A stretch of 64,000 nucleotides of DNA, taken from the NCBI RefSeq assembly GCF_000143415.4, contig NW_003314300.1, positions 594,825 through 658,824 on the forward strand, written 5' to 3'. Below the pieces are notes generated by a model that was given only the letters and a program-made list of their open reading frames with translations, was not told where the DNA came from and made no database searches. The translations under genes and the position numbers were made by a program. Positions 1 through 11,593 of the stretch are shown in pieces. This DNA comes from Selaginella moellendorffii (taxonomy: Eukaryota; Streptophyta; Lycopodiopsida; Selaginellales; Selaginellaceae). Numbering within the stretch: the stretch's first letter is position 1; every line of letters starts with the position of its first letter.

Positions 1-1094
1 TAGGTTTTTTGCATCTTGTCCATCATAGCAACTATCATCTTGACGAAAAACTGATTGAATCAAAGCTTGAAAAGGATGGTTGAATCATGTTGCACTCTAT
101 ATCTAGGATAACACCAACTTCTAAGTATATCCGGAGTGTACATTTTGCTCCATTGTACACTCTATTGCAGCCTTTACTGCCCCAGACTACCTCTTTCAGA
201 CCTTGTGAGCAAAATCCAAGTGAAGGCTATCCACATAGAAATGTACATCCTTTGGCCTTCCTTCTCCACTCCATATTGGCTACAAGGATAGAGATATGCC
301 CAAAAATCCTAGTTATAAACCTCATGATTCTCCTTAGCATTTTTTTGAGGATATGGAACTCCACAATGATGTGATCTTTGGTTTCTGGTGGCACAAACCT
401 CTTGTAGAAAAGAGTAGTCAGTACCTTTGAGTTTGCAAGCTATTGCAAAGTGAGTGAGTGTTGCCATTAAGTTGCTGCCCCATATAATGTCAAGACAAAA
501 TAATCCCCAAATAGATTATCATCCACATCAGAAATTTTCAATCATGAGCGAATGGTATTAATGTGGTCTTGAACATCCTTTCATCCAGATCCATAAAACT
601 TTGACAAGAGCTACAATAGCTTAATGTCAATCTTTGTCTTATTTTGGAGAAACGGTGCTATCATTGGATGCAATGGTGGTCAAGAAGATGACAGTGTTGA
701 AGTGATAGATGATGACCCAGACTCAAAAGTTAATGAAAATGGCTTCACTAGAGAAGAGGTTTGATTAATAGTTGTTGGTTTTATTTACTTGAGATCCTCA
801 TAGTCCCATAAGTAGAAACCATACAAGAAACCATCTTAGCAGATGCCCCAATGAACTTCCCTCTATAGGGCTATATTGAAGCTTGCCAAATTGACCTCTC
901 TGTAAGGAAAGGATTTTATGCAAGAAAAAGTGAGGAGAAATGAGGATGGGAACGCAAGATCTAAAAGTGGGAAAGAAAGCTCAACTTCTTGAGAGGGAAA
1001 TAGACCCTCTCTATTGTATCATTGGGATGTAGGGACCCCTTGTGACCTTGGGGAGAAACTCCCAAGCCTTTAGGTTTACAGCTAAGACACCATA
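1..1094 (-). repeat. decayed retrotransposon gag-like sequence
   Basis: No intact gene. Read on the minus strand, about 310-610 gives a stop-interrupted peptide of retrotransposon-gag flavour (a stretch resembling YGSG..DVQDHINTI, then FVLTLYGAAT.WQHSL). This pattern of an acidic DVxDHI segment and a later aromatic W is common in plant LTR-element capsid proteins. No RT or integrase motif is seen here. The rest (1-300, 620-1094) holds nothing I recognise. Low confidence, by-eye translation only. Confidence 0.3.
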
Positions 1095-1780
1095 TGTCAT
1101 AAAGGTGACTTCGGGTATTGAAAATTACCTATTGGCTAGTCCTTTTAAATATTCTTTCCTTACTGCTACAACGGCAGGAGGTTAATATTGCTAGACCTTT
1201 TATTAGTCCCTCTTGTTCAAGTGTTAGTAAATTGGACTTTGCATCTGTACTTGATCGGATGAGCATAAGGAAGGAATTCTTAAGTGTTTATTTACCCAAG
1301 CATAGTTGGCCCAACTTATTAGTTCTCTTTTGCTCTGTCTTGCACTGGCTTGACAACCCTTGCGTATTGAGACTAATTCCTCAATAATGCTAGATGATAA
1401 CTTACTGTCTGCCAAACACTTTTGCTATCATGCCCTTTATGTTAGTCTCATTCCAATCTCAAATACCATTTATAGAAAATGTCTAGATCTGCTCATTTGG
1501 CATATTTATGGAATGTAGAGATTGTCTTGAACATAATGGTATTCATCCCAAGTCCAAATTCACAATCTAGGGATATTCTATATTTAGTAAGTTTCAAGCT
1601 TGTCCCAGAGATTAACTCTTGGTACTAAGGGTGGCTAAGGGTGAAAGCCCAAAGCGTATATTCTTCAAGGGGGAAGGGGTTTATGGGGGGCTCCAAATGT
1701 ATAATAGAGATAGTAGGTTGGTTGGGTATGGCCAACCAACCAAAGGCATAGTTTAGTCTTGCTTGCGCGCTTGTCTTTGT

Positions 1781-2376
1781 GGTAGCTTTCGATACCCGAA
1801 GTCACATTCACAACATAGACGCAAAACAAGGACAAGCACACAAGCGAGAGCTAGACTATTCCTTTGGTTGGTTGGCCATGTCTGACCAACCTACTATCCT
1901 GTACTATACATTTGAAACCCCCCATAGTCTAAGTGCATGTGGTTTTCACTCTTTATCCTATAGTGATTTACCATAAGAAAATCACAAAGCAAAACCTAAA
2001 CCCTCCATATGCCACGTGTCATATGCCACATGCCATATGCCACATGTCCAAGGACAGTGGTGTGGGACTTGAGTTTCAGGGCCTCGGGCCACTAAACGTA
2101 AGAACGGAGCCAAACTTTTAAGCACAAAGCTAAGGAGTGACAAAATCGAAGCACAGAGCAACTCTTGAGCATACATCCCAAGGAGTGAAGGGACAGGAGC
2201 ATGGAGCGACTTGGAATAGTCCTAGAGCATCCAACATCTCAATGTCATGACCAACATGCAAAACAGAGCCAAACAGAGTTTGGCGCTATTTCAGCATACT
2301 GGTGGTTTAACGTGAGAATATGGGTACTCCACCAACTAATATGATATGGAGCTTGAGCTTAAACCCTAGCCAAACG
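1781..2376 (-). repeat. inverted LTR fragments of element A
   Basis: The plus strand here is the reverse complement of LTR sequence. At 1781-1810 it matches the LTR start (reverse complement of GTGAATGTGACTTCGGG). About 1811-1925 matches mid-LTR, and about 1925-2376 matches the LTR 3' half, including a decayed copy of the terminal palindrome. The order is not that of one simple inversion, so at least two rearrangement steps are needed. Confidence 0.6.
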
Positions 2377-3418
2377 CAGATGTCGGCTAGTCCTTTTAGA
2401 TATTCTTTCCTTACTGCCATGACGGCAGAAGGTCGGTATTGCTGGACCCGTTATCAGTTCCCACTTAAGTTAGTTGAGAAATTGGTCAATGACCATGTAC
2501 TTAGATTGGATAAACATAAAGTAGGAACCCTATGTGTTTTTTGCTGAGCATACTCGGCCTGGTTTGGGAAACTTGAGTCATTGGCTTGCACTTGCTAGTA
2601 TCAAGAACCCCTGTGATATTGAGATTGGTCCCTCAATATTTGCTAGATAATAGCTTACTGTGTCTGCCAAACACCCTTGCTATCATGCCCTTTGTGTTAG
2701 TCTCATTTCGGTCCCAAATGCTATTTATAGAAAGTGTCTAAATTTGCTCATTTGGCATATTTATGGAATGTAGAGATTGGCCTGAACACAATGGTGTTCA
2801 TTCCGTGTCCAAATTCGCAATCTAGCACCATTTCATATTTAGTAAGTTTCGAGCTTGTCCCAGAGACTAACTCCTGATACTAAGGGAGGCTTGGGGTGAA
2901 AGCCCAAAGCATGTGTTCCTCAAGGGGGGGGGGGGGCCTTAGGGGATTCCAAATGTATAATAGGGATAGTGGGTAGGTTGGGTATGGCTAACTAACCTGA
3001 GGCATAATCTAGCTCCCACTTGCATGCCTGTCTTTGTTTTGCGGCCGGCTTGGGTTTAAGCCCAAGTTCCATTCCATGCTAGCTGGTGGAGTACCTATGT
3101 CCTCGCGTTAGGCCACCCGTATGTCGAAATAGCGCCAAACTCTGTTTGGCTCCGTTTTGCATGCTGGTCCTAGCATTGGGATGCTGGTTGCTCCAGGATT
3201 GTTCCAAGTCGCTCTGGGCTCCTGTCCCTTTGGGCTATATGCTTGGGAGTTGCTCTGTGGTCCAGTTTCGTCACTCCTTGGCTCCATGTTTGGGAGTTTG
3301 GCACCGTTCCTTTGTTCAGTGGCCCAAGGCCCTAAATCTCAGGTTTTGCACCATTGTCCTTTGGACATATGGCATATGACACATGGCATAAAGAGGGTTT
3401 AGGTTCTGCTTCGTGGTG

Positions 3419-3447
3419 TTATCCTATGGTAAATCACCATAGGATAA
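3419..3447. repeat. perfect 12-bp palindrome near LTR end
   Basis: TTATCCTATGGT, a 5-nt loop AAATC, then ACCATAGGATAA gives a perfect 12-bp stem, 24 bp before the LTR end. The same hairpin is perfect in the 3' LTR at 6999-7027 and decayed in the inverted fragment near 1950. Its position near the LTR 3' end fits an RNA 3'-end or packaging structure. Function is inference. Confidence 0.8.
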
Positions 3448-3471
3448 AGGGTCAAAACCACGTGTGCTACA

Positions 3472-5907
3472 TTTGGTATCAAAGGATGAGTCTCAGCGAG
3501 TACTATCCAACGAGATTGGGCAACTAGTTTCATTGCATACGCAGAGATGAAAATGATGATCCAAGTGAGTACACGTTTGGGTGCAAAAAGCTTCGCATTA
3601 GTACCCTAAGTATGGATTTGGTTACCTTGTTGTACCTTATGATGTGAGCTTGCTCTTGGGCTCATAGGATGGATTTGAGGTGTACCAATTTGCACGAGTT
3701 TTCACTTGGGCTCGTGAGTGAGGCACATTAGCAACTCGAAGTTACACTTTGAGTTGGCAGCATTAATGTTAGACTATTGGTAGTTCCATGAGTTGTTCCA
3801 GTGGTTCCATGAGTTGTTCCATGTACCGTGGGTGAAAATAAACCTTCCCTAGGTTTGCTATGAGTGGCATATAGGCTGGTCCGTAGCTGTTTAGCACAGC
3901 ATTAGTGGATCCTTCCTAGGCATGATTATAAGTGGATCAACCAAGACTGTAGGGATTAGTCTATTGGTTCAAGTAGTTATTGCCATGCTCTCTCATAAAC
4001 TTTTCTTGGATTGGACTGAAGGCAGTGCGAAAGCAAGCTTGAGGTTTAGTCTAGACAAGATTGTTTAGTAGGAGTTGAGTTTTGGCTTTTCCTTGAAAAG
4101 TGATTCAGTCGTGGACTATGCTAACTCTACAAGCGGAAGAGTTAATGATCGATATTGGAATGTTTAAATCTTTATTGGATTTGAGTTGGAATATATTGAT
4201 CATTGATGATTTCTCTTGTGCTTGTTATGAAGTGAGTTATGTCTCGCTAAAGATGGATTCATGGAAGATCGTATAGTGATCACTTGTTGAGCCATTGTGC
4301 TTGGCTTTTGGATTGATGCAAATATGCTCTTTATTAACTTTAGCATTATGATGTTTAGCTTATGGATGTGTTGAGGAGAATATTGTGGGTTGTACCATGG
4401 TTTCTTCTTTAGCATTGAAGGTAGTTCATGTGAAACTCGTGATCATTGTTAGACAAGACTTGGCTATAGACTTCTTCGAGCTTTTGGTTCTTTGAGTTTT
4501 ATGCTCATTGTTCCATTTGTTAGGAGTTGTTGGGGAAGGCATTTTGACTTGTTCGCTTCAATGTGAAGTTGGCTTTTGCATCTAGCAATCATTGGTGATG
4601 ATTTATTATCATCTAAGATAGTTGATTATCCTTGTCAAGGGTTTTGCTTGATTATTGTTGGTATATAATGATTTGCCGTTCTTTGGGATGGCAGATTCTT
4701 TCTTCAACTATGATTATGCATCTCTTTCTTGATGGGATGATTAATGATCTTTTATGATAGTTAGTTGTTTTCTTTAATGGCTTATGGCTTTTTGCAATAC
4801 CACATGTTCTTTGTGGTTTGTTCTGGATTGGTCTTTTGGGTTTGATACATTGGTAGGATGTTAGTGATGGTTGCTTGAGCAACTCTAGTTCCTTGGTATT
4901 ATTGATAATGATCTATTCAGATTAGTTAGTACAATAGTTGACATGAATAATTGTTTGTTTGTCTTGCCACATTCATTTTGTTCTGTTGATTATTGCTTGA
5001 GTTAGTTTTGATAGATTAGAATGTTATTTCCTTCGGGTGATACATTCGCGAGCATCTTGCTTGTTAGTCAATGATACTTTGTGTTCTTTAAGTTATCTTT
5101 GGTAAGTTGTTTGACATATTGTCTACCATCTTCAGTAGTTAAGTTTCATCATTGAGTTTCCTTGATGATATACTTGCTATTGAATTTTTTTGGATGGTGA
5201 TTCTTATGCCTATCACTTATGATGATCTTGGTAGTTCCTATCCTTGAATATTGGTTTATCGGATGATAACTTACTTGGAATACATTTGTGTTCTAATATA
5301 AGATATAGTCACTAATAATTATGTCTCTAAGATATCATTGTCTTTGACTTTGATATTGTCCATCTATTGATCTTTGAGTTTCGGCCAGTTATGTAGACTG
5401 GCTTTGGCACTTCATGTGCATGGTGAAATCTTTAGTCATGGAGTAGCTATTGTCGACTGGTCACATAACTCGCCTCTTTGTCAATATTCCTTATTCTGTT
5501 AAAAAGGGCATGACCGTGTAAACAACTCTAACTGCCTGTTTACAGTAGTCTATCTAAACCTTACTGATAGGTTCAGTTTCTTTGCTCATGAGGGTTGGGG
5601 CCTCTGGCTTCTCTCTCTATGTCCTTGCAGGCAGGGGTGTATCACACTTTTGTAAGCTTGGTGACACCCAGAGCAGCAAGGATGGCTAACTCCGTTGGTC
5701 ATTTCCTTGTCAGCGACGGCCGGAAGGTGTCTGAGCTGGTAGCGCATCCGCGTTAGACACAAAGGTTGCCTCCTAACTCATTTCTCATTTGGTGCATTTC
5801 TCACATAGTGTGAATACCGTGAACTTTTTCTAGAGTTGTTTCCTTGGCGGTATTCTAGACTCGAGTATGCATCGACGAGGACGTTGATCTTCCTTAGGGG
5901 GGGAGAG
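3472..5907 (+). mobile_element. interior of non-autonomous element A (no coding capacity)
   Basis: A primer-binding site TGGTATCAAAGGATGAG starts at 3474, two bases after the LTR, resembling the initiator-Met tRNA site TGGTATCAGAGC. The polypurine tract is at 5896-5907 (A, seven G, AGAG). Between them I see no gag, RT or integrase motif, only AT-rich sequence. From about 5390 to 5907 the sequence parallels the chromovirus 3' untranslated region (9790-10301), for example GGTGGCTAACTC-like and CTTGTCAGCGACGGCC-like blocks. Element A is therefore best read as a deletion derivative of the chromovirus next door, mobilised in trans. Confidence 0.7.
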
Positions 5908-7051
5908 TGTCGCGAATGTGACTTCAGGTATCGAAAGTTACCTGTTAGCTAGTCCTTTCGGATATTCTTTCCTTATTGCCATGACGGTAGGAGGTCGGTA
6001 TTGCTGGACCCGTTATCAATTCCCACTTGAGCTAGTTGAGAAACTGGTCAATGACCATGTACTTAGATTAGATAAACATAAGGTAGGAACCCTATGTGTT
6101 TTTTGCTGAGCATACTTAACCTAGTTTGAGAAACTTGAGTCATTGGCTTGCACTTGCTAATATCAAGAACCCCTGTGATATTGAGATTGGTCCCTCAATA
6201 TTTGCTAGATGATAGCTTACCATGTCTGCTAAACACCCTTGCTATCATACTCTTTGTGTTAGTCTCATTTCGGTCCCAAATGCTATTTATAAAAAGTGTC
6301 TAGATTTGCTCATTTGGCATATCTACGGAATGTAGAGATTGGCCTGAACACAATGGTGTTCGTTCCGTGTCCAAATTCGCAATTTAGCACCATTTCATAT
6401 TTAGTAAGTTTTGAACTTGTCCCAAAGACTAACTCCTGATACTAAGGGAGGCTTGGGGTGAAAGCCCAAAGCGTGTGTTCCTCAAGGGGGGGGACATATG
6501 GGGGGTTCTAAATGTATAGTAAGGATAGTGGGTAGGTTGGGCATGGCCAACCAATTTGAGGCATAGTCTAGCTCCCACTTGCATGCCTGTCCTTGTTCTA
6601 CCTCCAGCTTGGGTTTAAGCCCAAGTTCCATTCCATGGTAGCTGGTGGAGTACCCATGTCCTCGCGTTAGGCCACCAGTATGCCGAAATAGCGCCAAACT
6701 CCATTTTGCTCCATTTTGCATGCTAGTCCTAGCATTGGGATGCTGGTTGCTCTAGGATTGTTCTAAGTCGCTCCGGGCTCCTGTCCCTTCGCTCCTTGGG
6801 CTGTATGCTTGGGAGTTGCTCTGTGGTTTGGTTCCGTCACTCCTTGGCTCCATGCTTGGGAGTTTGCCACCATTCCTTTGTTCAGTGGCCCAAGGCCTTG
6901 AACCTCAGGTTTCGCACCATTGTCCTTTGGACACGTGGTATATGATACATGGCATATGTCACATGGCATAAAGAGGGTTTAGGTTCCACTTCATGGTGTT
7001 ATCCTATGGTAAATCACCATAGGATAAAGGGTCAAAACCACTTGCGCTACA
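5908..7051 (+). repeat. 3' LTR of element A
   Basis: This 1,144-bp LTR starts TGTCGCGAATGTGAC directly after the polypurine tract and ends GCGCTACA. It contains the module GGTGAAAGCCCAAAGCG, then a G-run, then TATAGTAAGGATAG (6456-6530), which is shared with the other large LTR families here. The terminal palindrome lies at 6999-7027. No clear 5-bp duplication joins this end to the rearranged left end. Confidence 0.85.
6999..7027. repeat. perfect 12-bp palindrome near 3' LTR end
   Basis: Identical stem and loop to 3419-3447 (TTATCCTATGGT, AAATC, ACCATAGGATAA), again 24 bp before the LTR terminus. Confidence 0.85.
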
Positions 7052-7235
7052 GTCCAGCTTAGGTCTAACATGGCATGCCAGGTAGAGGAATATGATCATC
7101 TTGTCTTTCTGCTTTTTGGGAATCAATGTTTCTAGGGTCAATTAGATGCTAGGAAGCATGGGAGGAAAGCATGAGGAGAGGATGTACAACCAATTTGAAG
7201 TCGGTAGTTCTACTTTTATTAATAGTTGTAGATTC
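7052..7235. other. spacer between two retroelements, nothing recognised
   Basis: About 180 bp of non-LTR sequence between the end of element A and the chromovirus array. It continues after 27479 on the far side of the array, so it is the pre-insertion host DNA. No gene or signal seen. Confidence 0.6.
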
Positions 7236-7240
7236 CTTTT

Positions 7241-8054
7241 TGTCGTGAATATGACTTTGGTATCAAAAGATATTTGTTGGCCAGTCTTTACGGACACTCT
7301 TTTTTTACTACCATGATAGCAAGAGGTCGGTACAGTTGGATCCCTTTGGTAGCCCCTTTTGTGTTAGTGGAGTTAACTAAGCATTTCGAGTGTACTTAGA
7401 CCAAATGAACATAAAAACGGAATTCCTACGTGCTATTAACTAGACATACTTAGTTTGGTAAGGAGTTCCCGTCTTGTTATGTCTTACACTGGCTAGTGAC
7501 AAGAACCCTCGGGTATTGAGACTAGTCCCTTAATATCACTAGATGATAGCTTACCGTGTTTATTAAACGCCCTCGCTATCATGCCTTTTGTGTGAGTCTC
7601 ATTTTGGTCCCAAATGCTATTTATGAAAAGTGTCTAAATTCACTCATTTGGCATATCTACGGAATGTAGAGATTAGTTTAAACACAATGGTGCTCGTCCC
7701 ATATCCAAATTCGCAATCTAGCACCATTCCATATTTAGTAAGTTTCAAGTTTGTCCTAGAGACTAACTCTTGGTACTAAGGGAGGTTTGGGGTGAAAGCC
7801 CAAAGTGTGTGTTCCTCAGGGGGGGCAGGGGGGGGGGGGGTGTTCTAAATGTATAGTAGGGATAGTGGTTGAAATGCATGTATGACCACCTGAGATATTA
7901 GTTTGGCTCCCGTTGGGTTATGTCGCTCCTTGTTTTGTGTCTGGCTTAGGTCTAAGCCCAAGCTCCACATTGTTCTAGTTGGTGGGGTACCCTTTTCCTC
8001 ACGTTAGCCACTGGTATGGCAAAATTGTGCCAGACACCATTTAACACCATTTTG
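7241..8054 (+). repeat. truncated first LTR of chromovirus array
   Basis: Starts TGTCGTGAATATGAC right after the target duplication. It follows the intact LTR to CACCATTT..CACCATTTTG and then switches directly to polymerase-region sequence (GGAACACTGAAGACAC, equivalent to 22768 onward). The last ~100 bp of LTR plus the gag, protease and RT region are deleted. The junction lies in a short TTGG-like match, compatible with microhomology-mediated deletion. Confidence 0.8.
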
Positions 8055-8363
8055 GAACACTGAAGACACTACTTGGGTGGACACACTAAAGTTTATATAG
8101 ATAGTAACACACTAAGCTACTTTGCTATACAGCCTAAGCTTACGTCGAAGCAAGCTCGTTGGCAAGAGAAGCTTGCTAGATATGATATTGAAATCATATA
8201 TAAACCTGGTAAAAACAATATTGTTCTGGATGCGTTGAGTCATCAAACTCAGTTCTGGGCAATATCGGCAATCAGTTCAGACTGGTTAAAGGGCGTTTGG
8301 GCTTCATATGGAAGTGATCCATTGGCAAAGGCAATCTTGCACAGTGTGGAGTTGTCGAGGTAG
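8055..8363 (+). pseudogene. RNase H C-terminal fragment, unit 1
   Basis: An open stretch at 8073-8363 encodes the end of a Ty3/Gypsy RNase H: VYIDSNTLSYF, QPKLTSKQARWQEKLARYD and YKPGKNN..LDALS, the standard tether into integrase. It begins abruptly at the deletion junction and ends in an in-frame stop where unit 2 reads on (CAG to TAG at about 8362). Not a functional protein. Confidence 0.8.
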
Positions 8364-8668
8364 AACTCTGTAGCGACACGGCGAAAGTTGTTATTCGAAC
8401 CAATGTGAAACTTCACTTCTCAATTTGGGATAGGCTTATATTCTATAAGTAGGAAAGATTGTATCTTCCCTTTAAGGATCTACAGTAGTTGTTTCTGTGG
8501 GAACATCATGATGTTCCAGCAGCGGGACATGGTGGAAAACACAAGACTCTTGCTTCATTGAAAAAGGGATTTTTTCGGTTTGGTATGGAAGGTGATGTTG
8601 TGGATTATGTTCATTCCTGCCCTACATGCCAGTAATGTAAGAGTAGAACTGAGAAGCAAGTTGGAAAG

Positions 8669-9175
8669 TTGCAATGCATTCCTGCACCGGCATGGCCATT
8701 TCAGAGTGTGACACTTGATTTCGTCACTTGCTTGCCGAAATTTAAGGGTTATGATACTTTGATGGTGGTTATGGATCGGTTGTCAAAGATTGCACTTTTC
8801 ATTCCAATTGTGGGAATAGTGAATGCAAAACAAGAAGCAAAACTCTTTTTCCATGAAGTAGTGCAGGTTTGTGGTCTTCCCAAAGAGATGATCTTGGATA
8901 GAGATTCGAGGTTTACGGGGAAGTTTTGGGGCACACTGTTCCAGCTATTTGGTACCAAATTGAAGTTTAGTACAGCTTATCATCTTCAAACTAATGGGCA
9001 AACCAAACATATGAATGCTCAAGTTGAGGATTTGCAGTACTATGTCGTGGCAAACCAATGCAATTGGGTTGAGCATTTGGATACAACAAAAATTTGTTAT
9101 AACAACACATTTCACAGCACTATTGGCTGTTCTCCATGGGAAATGCTGCAAGGGAATGCTTGTGGGGTGCCTTAA
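8669..9175 (+). pseudogene. integrase core fragment, unit 1
   Basis: 168 codons of Ty3/Gypsy integrase. The catalytic-core landmarks visible are the first Asp (TLDFVTCLP), the second Asp (ILDRDSRFTGKFW) and the region that normally supplies the Glu. There the usual GQTE motif reads GQTKHMN, so the third acidic residue of the DDE triad is Lys. The frame ends at a stop after NACGVP. The zinc-binding HHCC segment upstream (about 8500-8640) is in a different, stop-containing frame. Unit 2 has the same defects. Confidence 0.85.
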
Positions 9176-9589
9176 CAAATTGTTATACTGAAACCAATGT
9201 CCAAAGTGTTGGTCCCGGCCATTGAGACTTATGCAAAGTAGCTACGCCAAGGTTGGCCTAGAGCTACTAAGGCGATGGGCAAAGCTCAGGATAGGTATTG
9301 ACATGATAAGGATTAACATCGTCGAGATGTGTCATATCAAGTGGGAGATCAAGTGTGGCTATCTTCCCGGAACTTGAACATTAAGGGATCTTTGTCTCAA
9401 AAGCTGTTACCGAGATATGTTGGACCCTATCAGGTATTGAAATAAATTAGTGATGTATCCTATTAGTTGGATCTTCCTGCAGAAATGTCTAATGTTCATA
9501 ATGTATTTCATGCTAATCTCTTGGCCCCTTACACTATGGATGTTGCAAACAACAGGGAGATTTGTCTACCACCAGATATTGTGGACGGT

Positions 9590-9719
9590 GAACCAGAATA
9601 CAAAGTTGAAGCTATCTTGGATTCTCGGTTGGGCTCGTGCGAAGGAATATCTAATTAAGTGGAAATGTTACCCATCTTGTGAATCAACTTGGGAACCTCT
9701 TAGGAATCTCTTATTATAA
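9590..9719 (+). pseudogene. chromodomain fragment, unit 1
   Basis: Two overlapping frames give EPEYKVEAILDSRLG and then EYLIKWKCYPSCESTWEP, which is a chromodomain split by a frameshift. A chromodomain after integrase defines chromoviruses, where it targets integration to particular chromatin. The same frameshift occurs in unit 2 at 25888-26017. Confidence 0.82.
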
Positions 9720-10301
9720 ATCTTACAAATCAATAAAATAATATTTTTCTATAAATCAAAGTTTCGTTTCTCTAGTTCATTGGTACTTGGGTCAATTATG
9801 GCAAGCTGACTTCGGCACTTCGGTGCATGGGTTCAATCCATAACCATAGGGATAGCTATTATAGACTGATCACAAGTCCCTGCCTCTCTCTCGATGATTC
9901 ATTTTTGAAAAGGGGTCGTGCAAACAACTTAATTTGCCAGTTTATAATAGTTGTCTAAATCTTCCCAACGAGGTTGATTTCTTGCTCAGAGGAAGTTGGG
10001 CCTCTAGCCTTCTCTCTATATTCCTGCGGGCAGGGATGTATCATTCCTTTGTAAGCCAAGTGGTACTCGAAGCAGCAAGGGTGGCTAACTCTGTTAGTCA
10101 TTTTCTTGTCGGTGACGGCCAAAGGGTGTCTAAATCTTAACGTCTTTGGATGTAGAGGAGAGGTCGTTCCATAACTCATTTAAGTCGGTTCGTTTCCCAC
10201 ATAGTGTGCTTTCCATTAACTTTCGAAGTTGTTTCTTTGACGGTTTGCTAAACTTGGGTATGCATCAATGAGGACATCAATCTTCCCCAAGGGGGGGAGA
10301 G
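9720..10301 (+). mobile_element. 3' untranslated interior and polypurine tract, unit 1
   Basis: Non-coding. It ends in the polypurine tract AAGGGGGGGAGAG (10289-10301) immediately upstream of the middle LTR. Confidence 0.8.
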
Positions 10302-11217
10302 TGTCGCGAATATGACATCGGGTATCGAAAAATACTTGTTGGCTAGTCCTTATGGACACTCTTTCCTTACTGCTATGACGGCAAGAGGTCGGTACAATTG
10401 GATCCCTTTGGTAACCCCGCTTGTGCTAGTGGAGTTAACTGGGCATTTCGAGTGTACTTAGACCAGATGAGCATAAGGACGGAATTCCTACGTGCTATTA
10501 ACTAAGCATACTTAGCTTGGTAAGGAGTTCCCGTCTTGTTATGTCTTACACTAGCTAGTGATAAGAACCCTTGAGTATTGAGACTAGTCCCTTAATATCA
10601 CTAGATGATAGCTAACCGTGTCTATTAAACACCTTCGCTATCATGCCCTTTGTGTTAGCCTCATTTTGGTCCCAGATGCTATTTATGAAAAATGTCTAAA
10701 TTCGCTCATTTGGCATATTTACGGAATGTAAAGATTAGCTTAAACACAATGGTGTTCGTCCCATGTCCAAATTCGCAATCTAGAGACATTCCATATTTAG
10801 TAAGTTTCAAATTTGTCCCAGAGACTAACTCTTGGTACTAAGGGAGGTTTGGGGTGAAAGCCCAAAGCGTGTGTTCCTCAGGGGGGGCAGGGGGGGGTGT
10901 TCTAAATGTATAGTAGGGATAGTGGTTGAAATGCATGTCCGACCACCTGAGATATTAGTTTGGCTCCCGTTGGGTTATGTCACTCCTTGTTTTGCGTCCG
11001 GCTTAGGTCTAAGCCCAAGCTCCACATTGTTCTAGTTGGTGGGGTACCCTTTTCCTCACGTTAGCCACTGGTATGGCAAAATTGTGCCAGACACCATTTA
11101 ACACTATTTTGCTTACATGTGCTAGATATGGGGAGCTAGTGCTCATAGGATTGTACCGGACTCTCGTTTTGCAGCGCAACGGGCTTGGAGTTCAACTCTG
11201 AATTCAGGTGCGCTACA
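10302..11217 (+). repeat. middle LTR of chromovirus array
   Basis: A complete 916-bp LTR starting TGTCGCGAATATGAC and ending GTGCGCTACA. It has polypurine tract on its left and a primer-binding site on its right, so it served as 3' LTR of unit 1 and 5' LTR of unit 2. It contains the shared GGTGAAAGCCCAAAGCG / G-run / TATAGTAGGGATAG module at about 10851-10925. Confidence 0.9.
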
Positions 11218-11219
11218 TT

Positions 11220-11231
11220 TGGTATTAGAGG
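11220..11231 (+). other. primer-binding site, chromovirus unit 2
   Basis: TGGTATTAGAGG starts two bases after the LTR end. It matches the plant initiator-Met tRNA primer-binding consensus TGGTATCAGAGC at 10 of 12 positions (by eye). Confidence 0.8.
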
Positions 11232-11410
11232 AATTGTCTCAGCGATTCCTATCCAACTTTTGTCAGATTTTCTAACTCAAGTTGCATATGCAGAGACTTT
11301 TCTAGTAGATTCAAAGCGACCTGTGTAGGAATAGTTGGATTGCATCATTCGGTAAGAACATTGTATGCATGTTCAACTATTGATAGAGGCTTGCATGTAG
11401 TTAGCGGGAT

Positions 11411-11593
11411 GGTGAAAAGGAATCGTGCTGATGATGCTGAAACCTCTAGATGGGCAAATTGAGAGGAGGAAACTTCTACTAGAGATGCTGCGGAAGAGGC
11501 AGAGGCTGAGTCAGAAGAGGAAGAGCCGGATGCTCCAGTGCTGCAGCATACAGCTCAGGAAGTTAAGATTAAGAATTTGCGAAGGGAAGTTTT
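11411..11593 (+). pseudogene. gag N-terminal fragment, unit 2
   Basis: Starts MVKRNRADDAETSRW, then an in-frame stop, then an acidic run (EEEETSTRD, EAEAESEEEEPD) and a basic stretch up to the insertion point of the LARD element at 11594. The reading frame continues in phase on the far side of the insertion at 19978 (LKLKKENKKRKK). The interior stop and the 8.4 kb insertion both disable it. Confidence 0.7.

Larger units (their letters stand above)
1095..3471 (+). repeat. rearranged 5' LTR region of non-autonomous Gypsy-type element A
   Basis: The segment is a mosaic of the LTR seen intact at 5908-7051. It begins TGTCATAAAGGTGAC (about 1095), follows the LTR forward to about 1778, then has inverted LTR pieces (about 1781-2376), then forward LTR again from about 2377 to 3471, ending GTGCTACA. 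A primer-binding site follows directly. The right part (2377-3471) therefore serves as the functional 5' LTR, lacking only its first few tens of bases. Boundaries of the internal breakpoints are approximate. Confidence 0.7.

Noticed and set aside
87-374. 95-codon plus-strand open frame at the left edge
   Set aside because: The opposite strand shows gag-like remnants, and this frame has no domain and lies in transposon-derived sequence.
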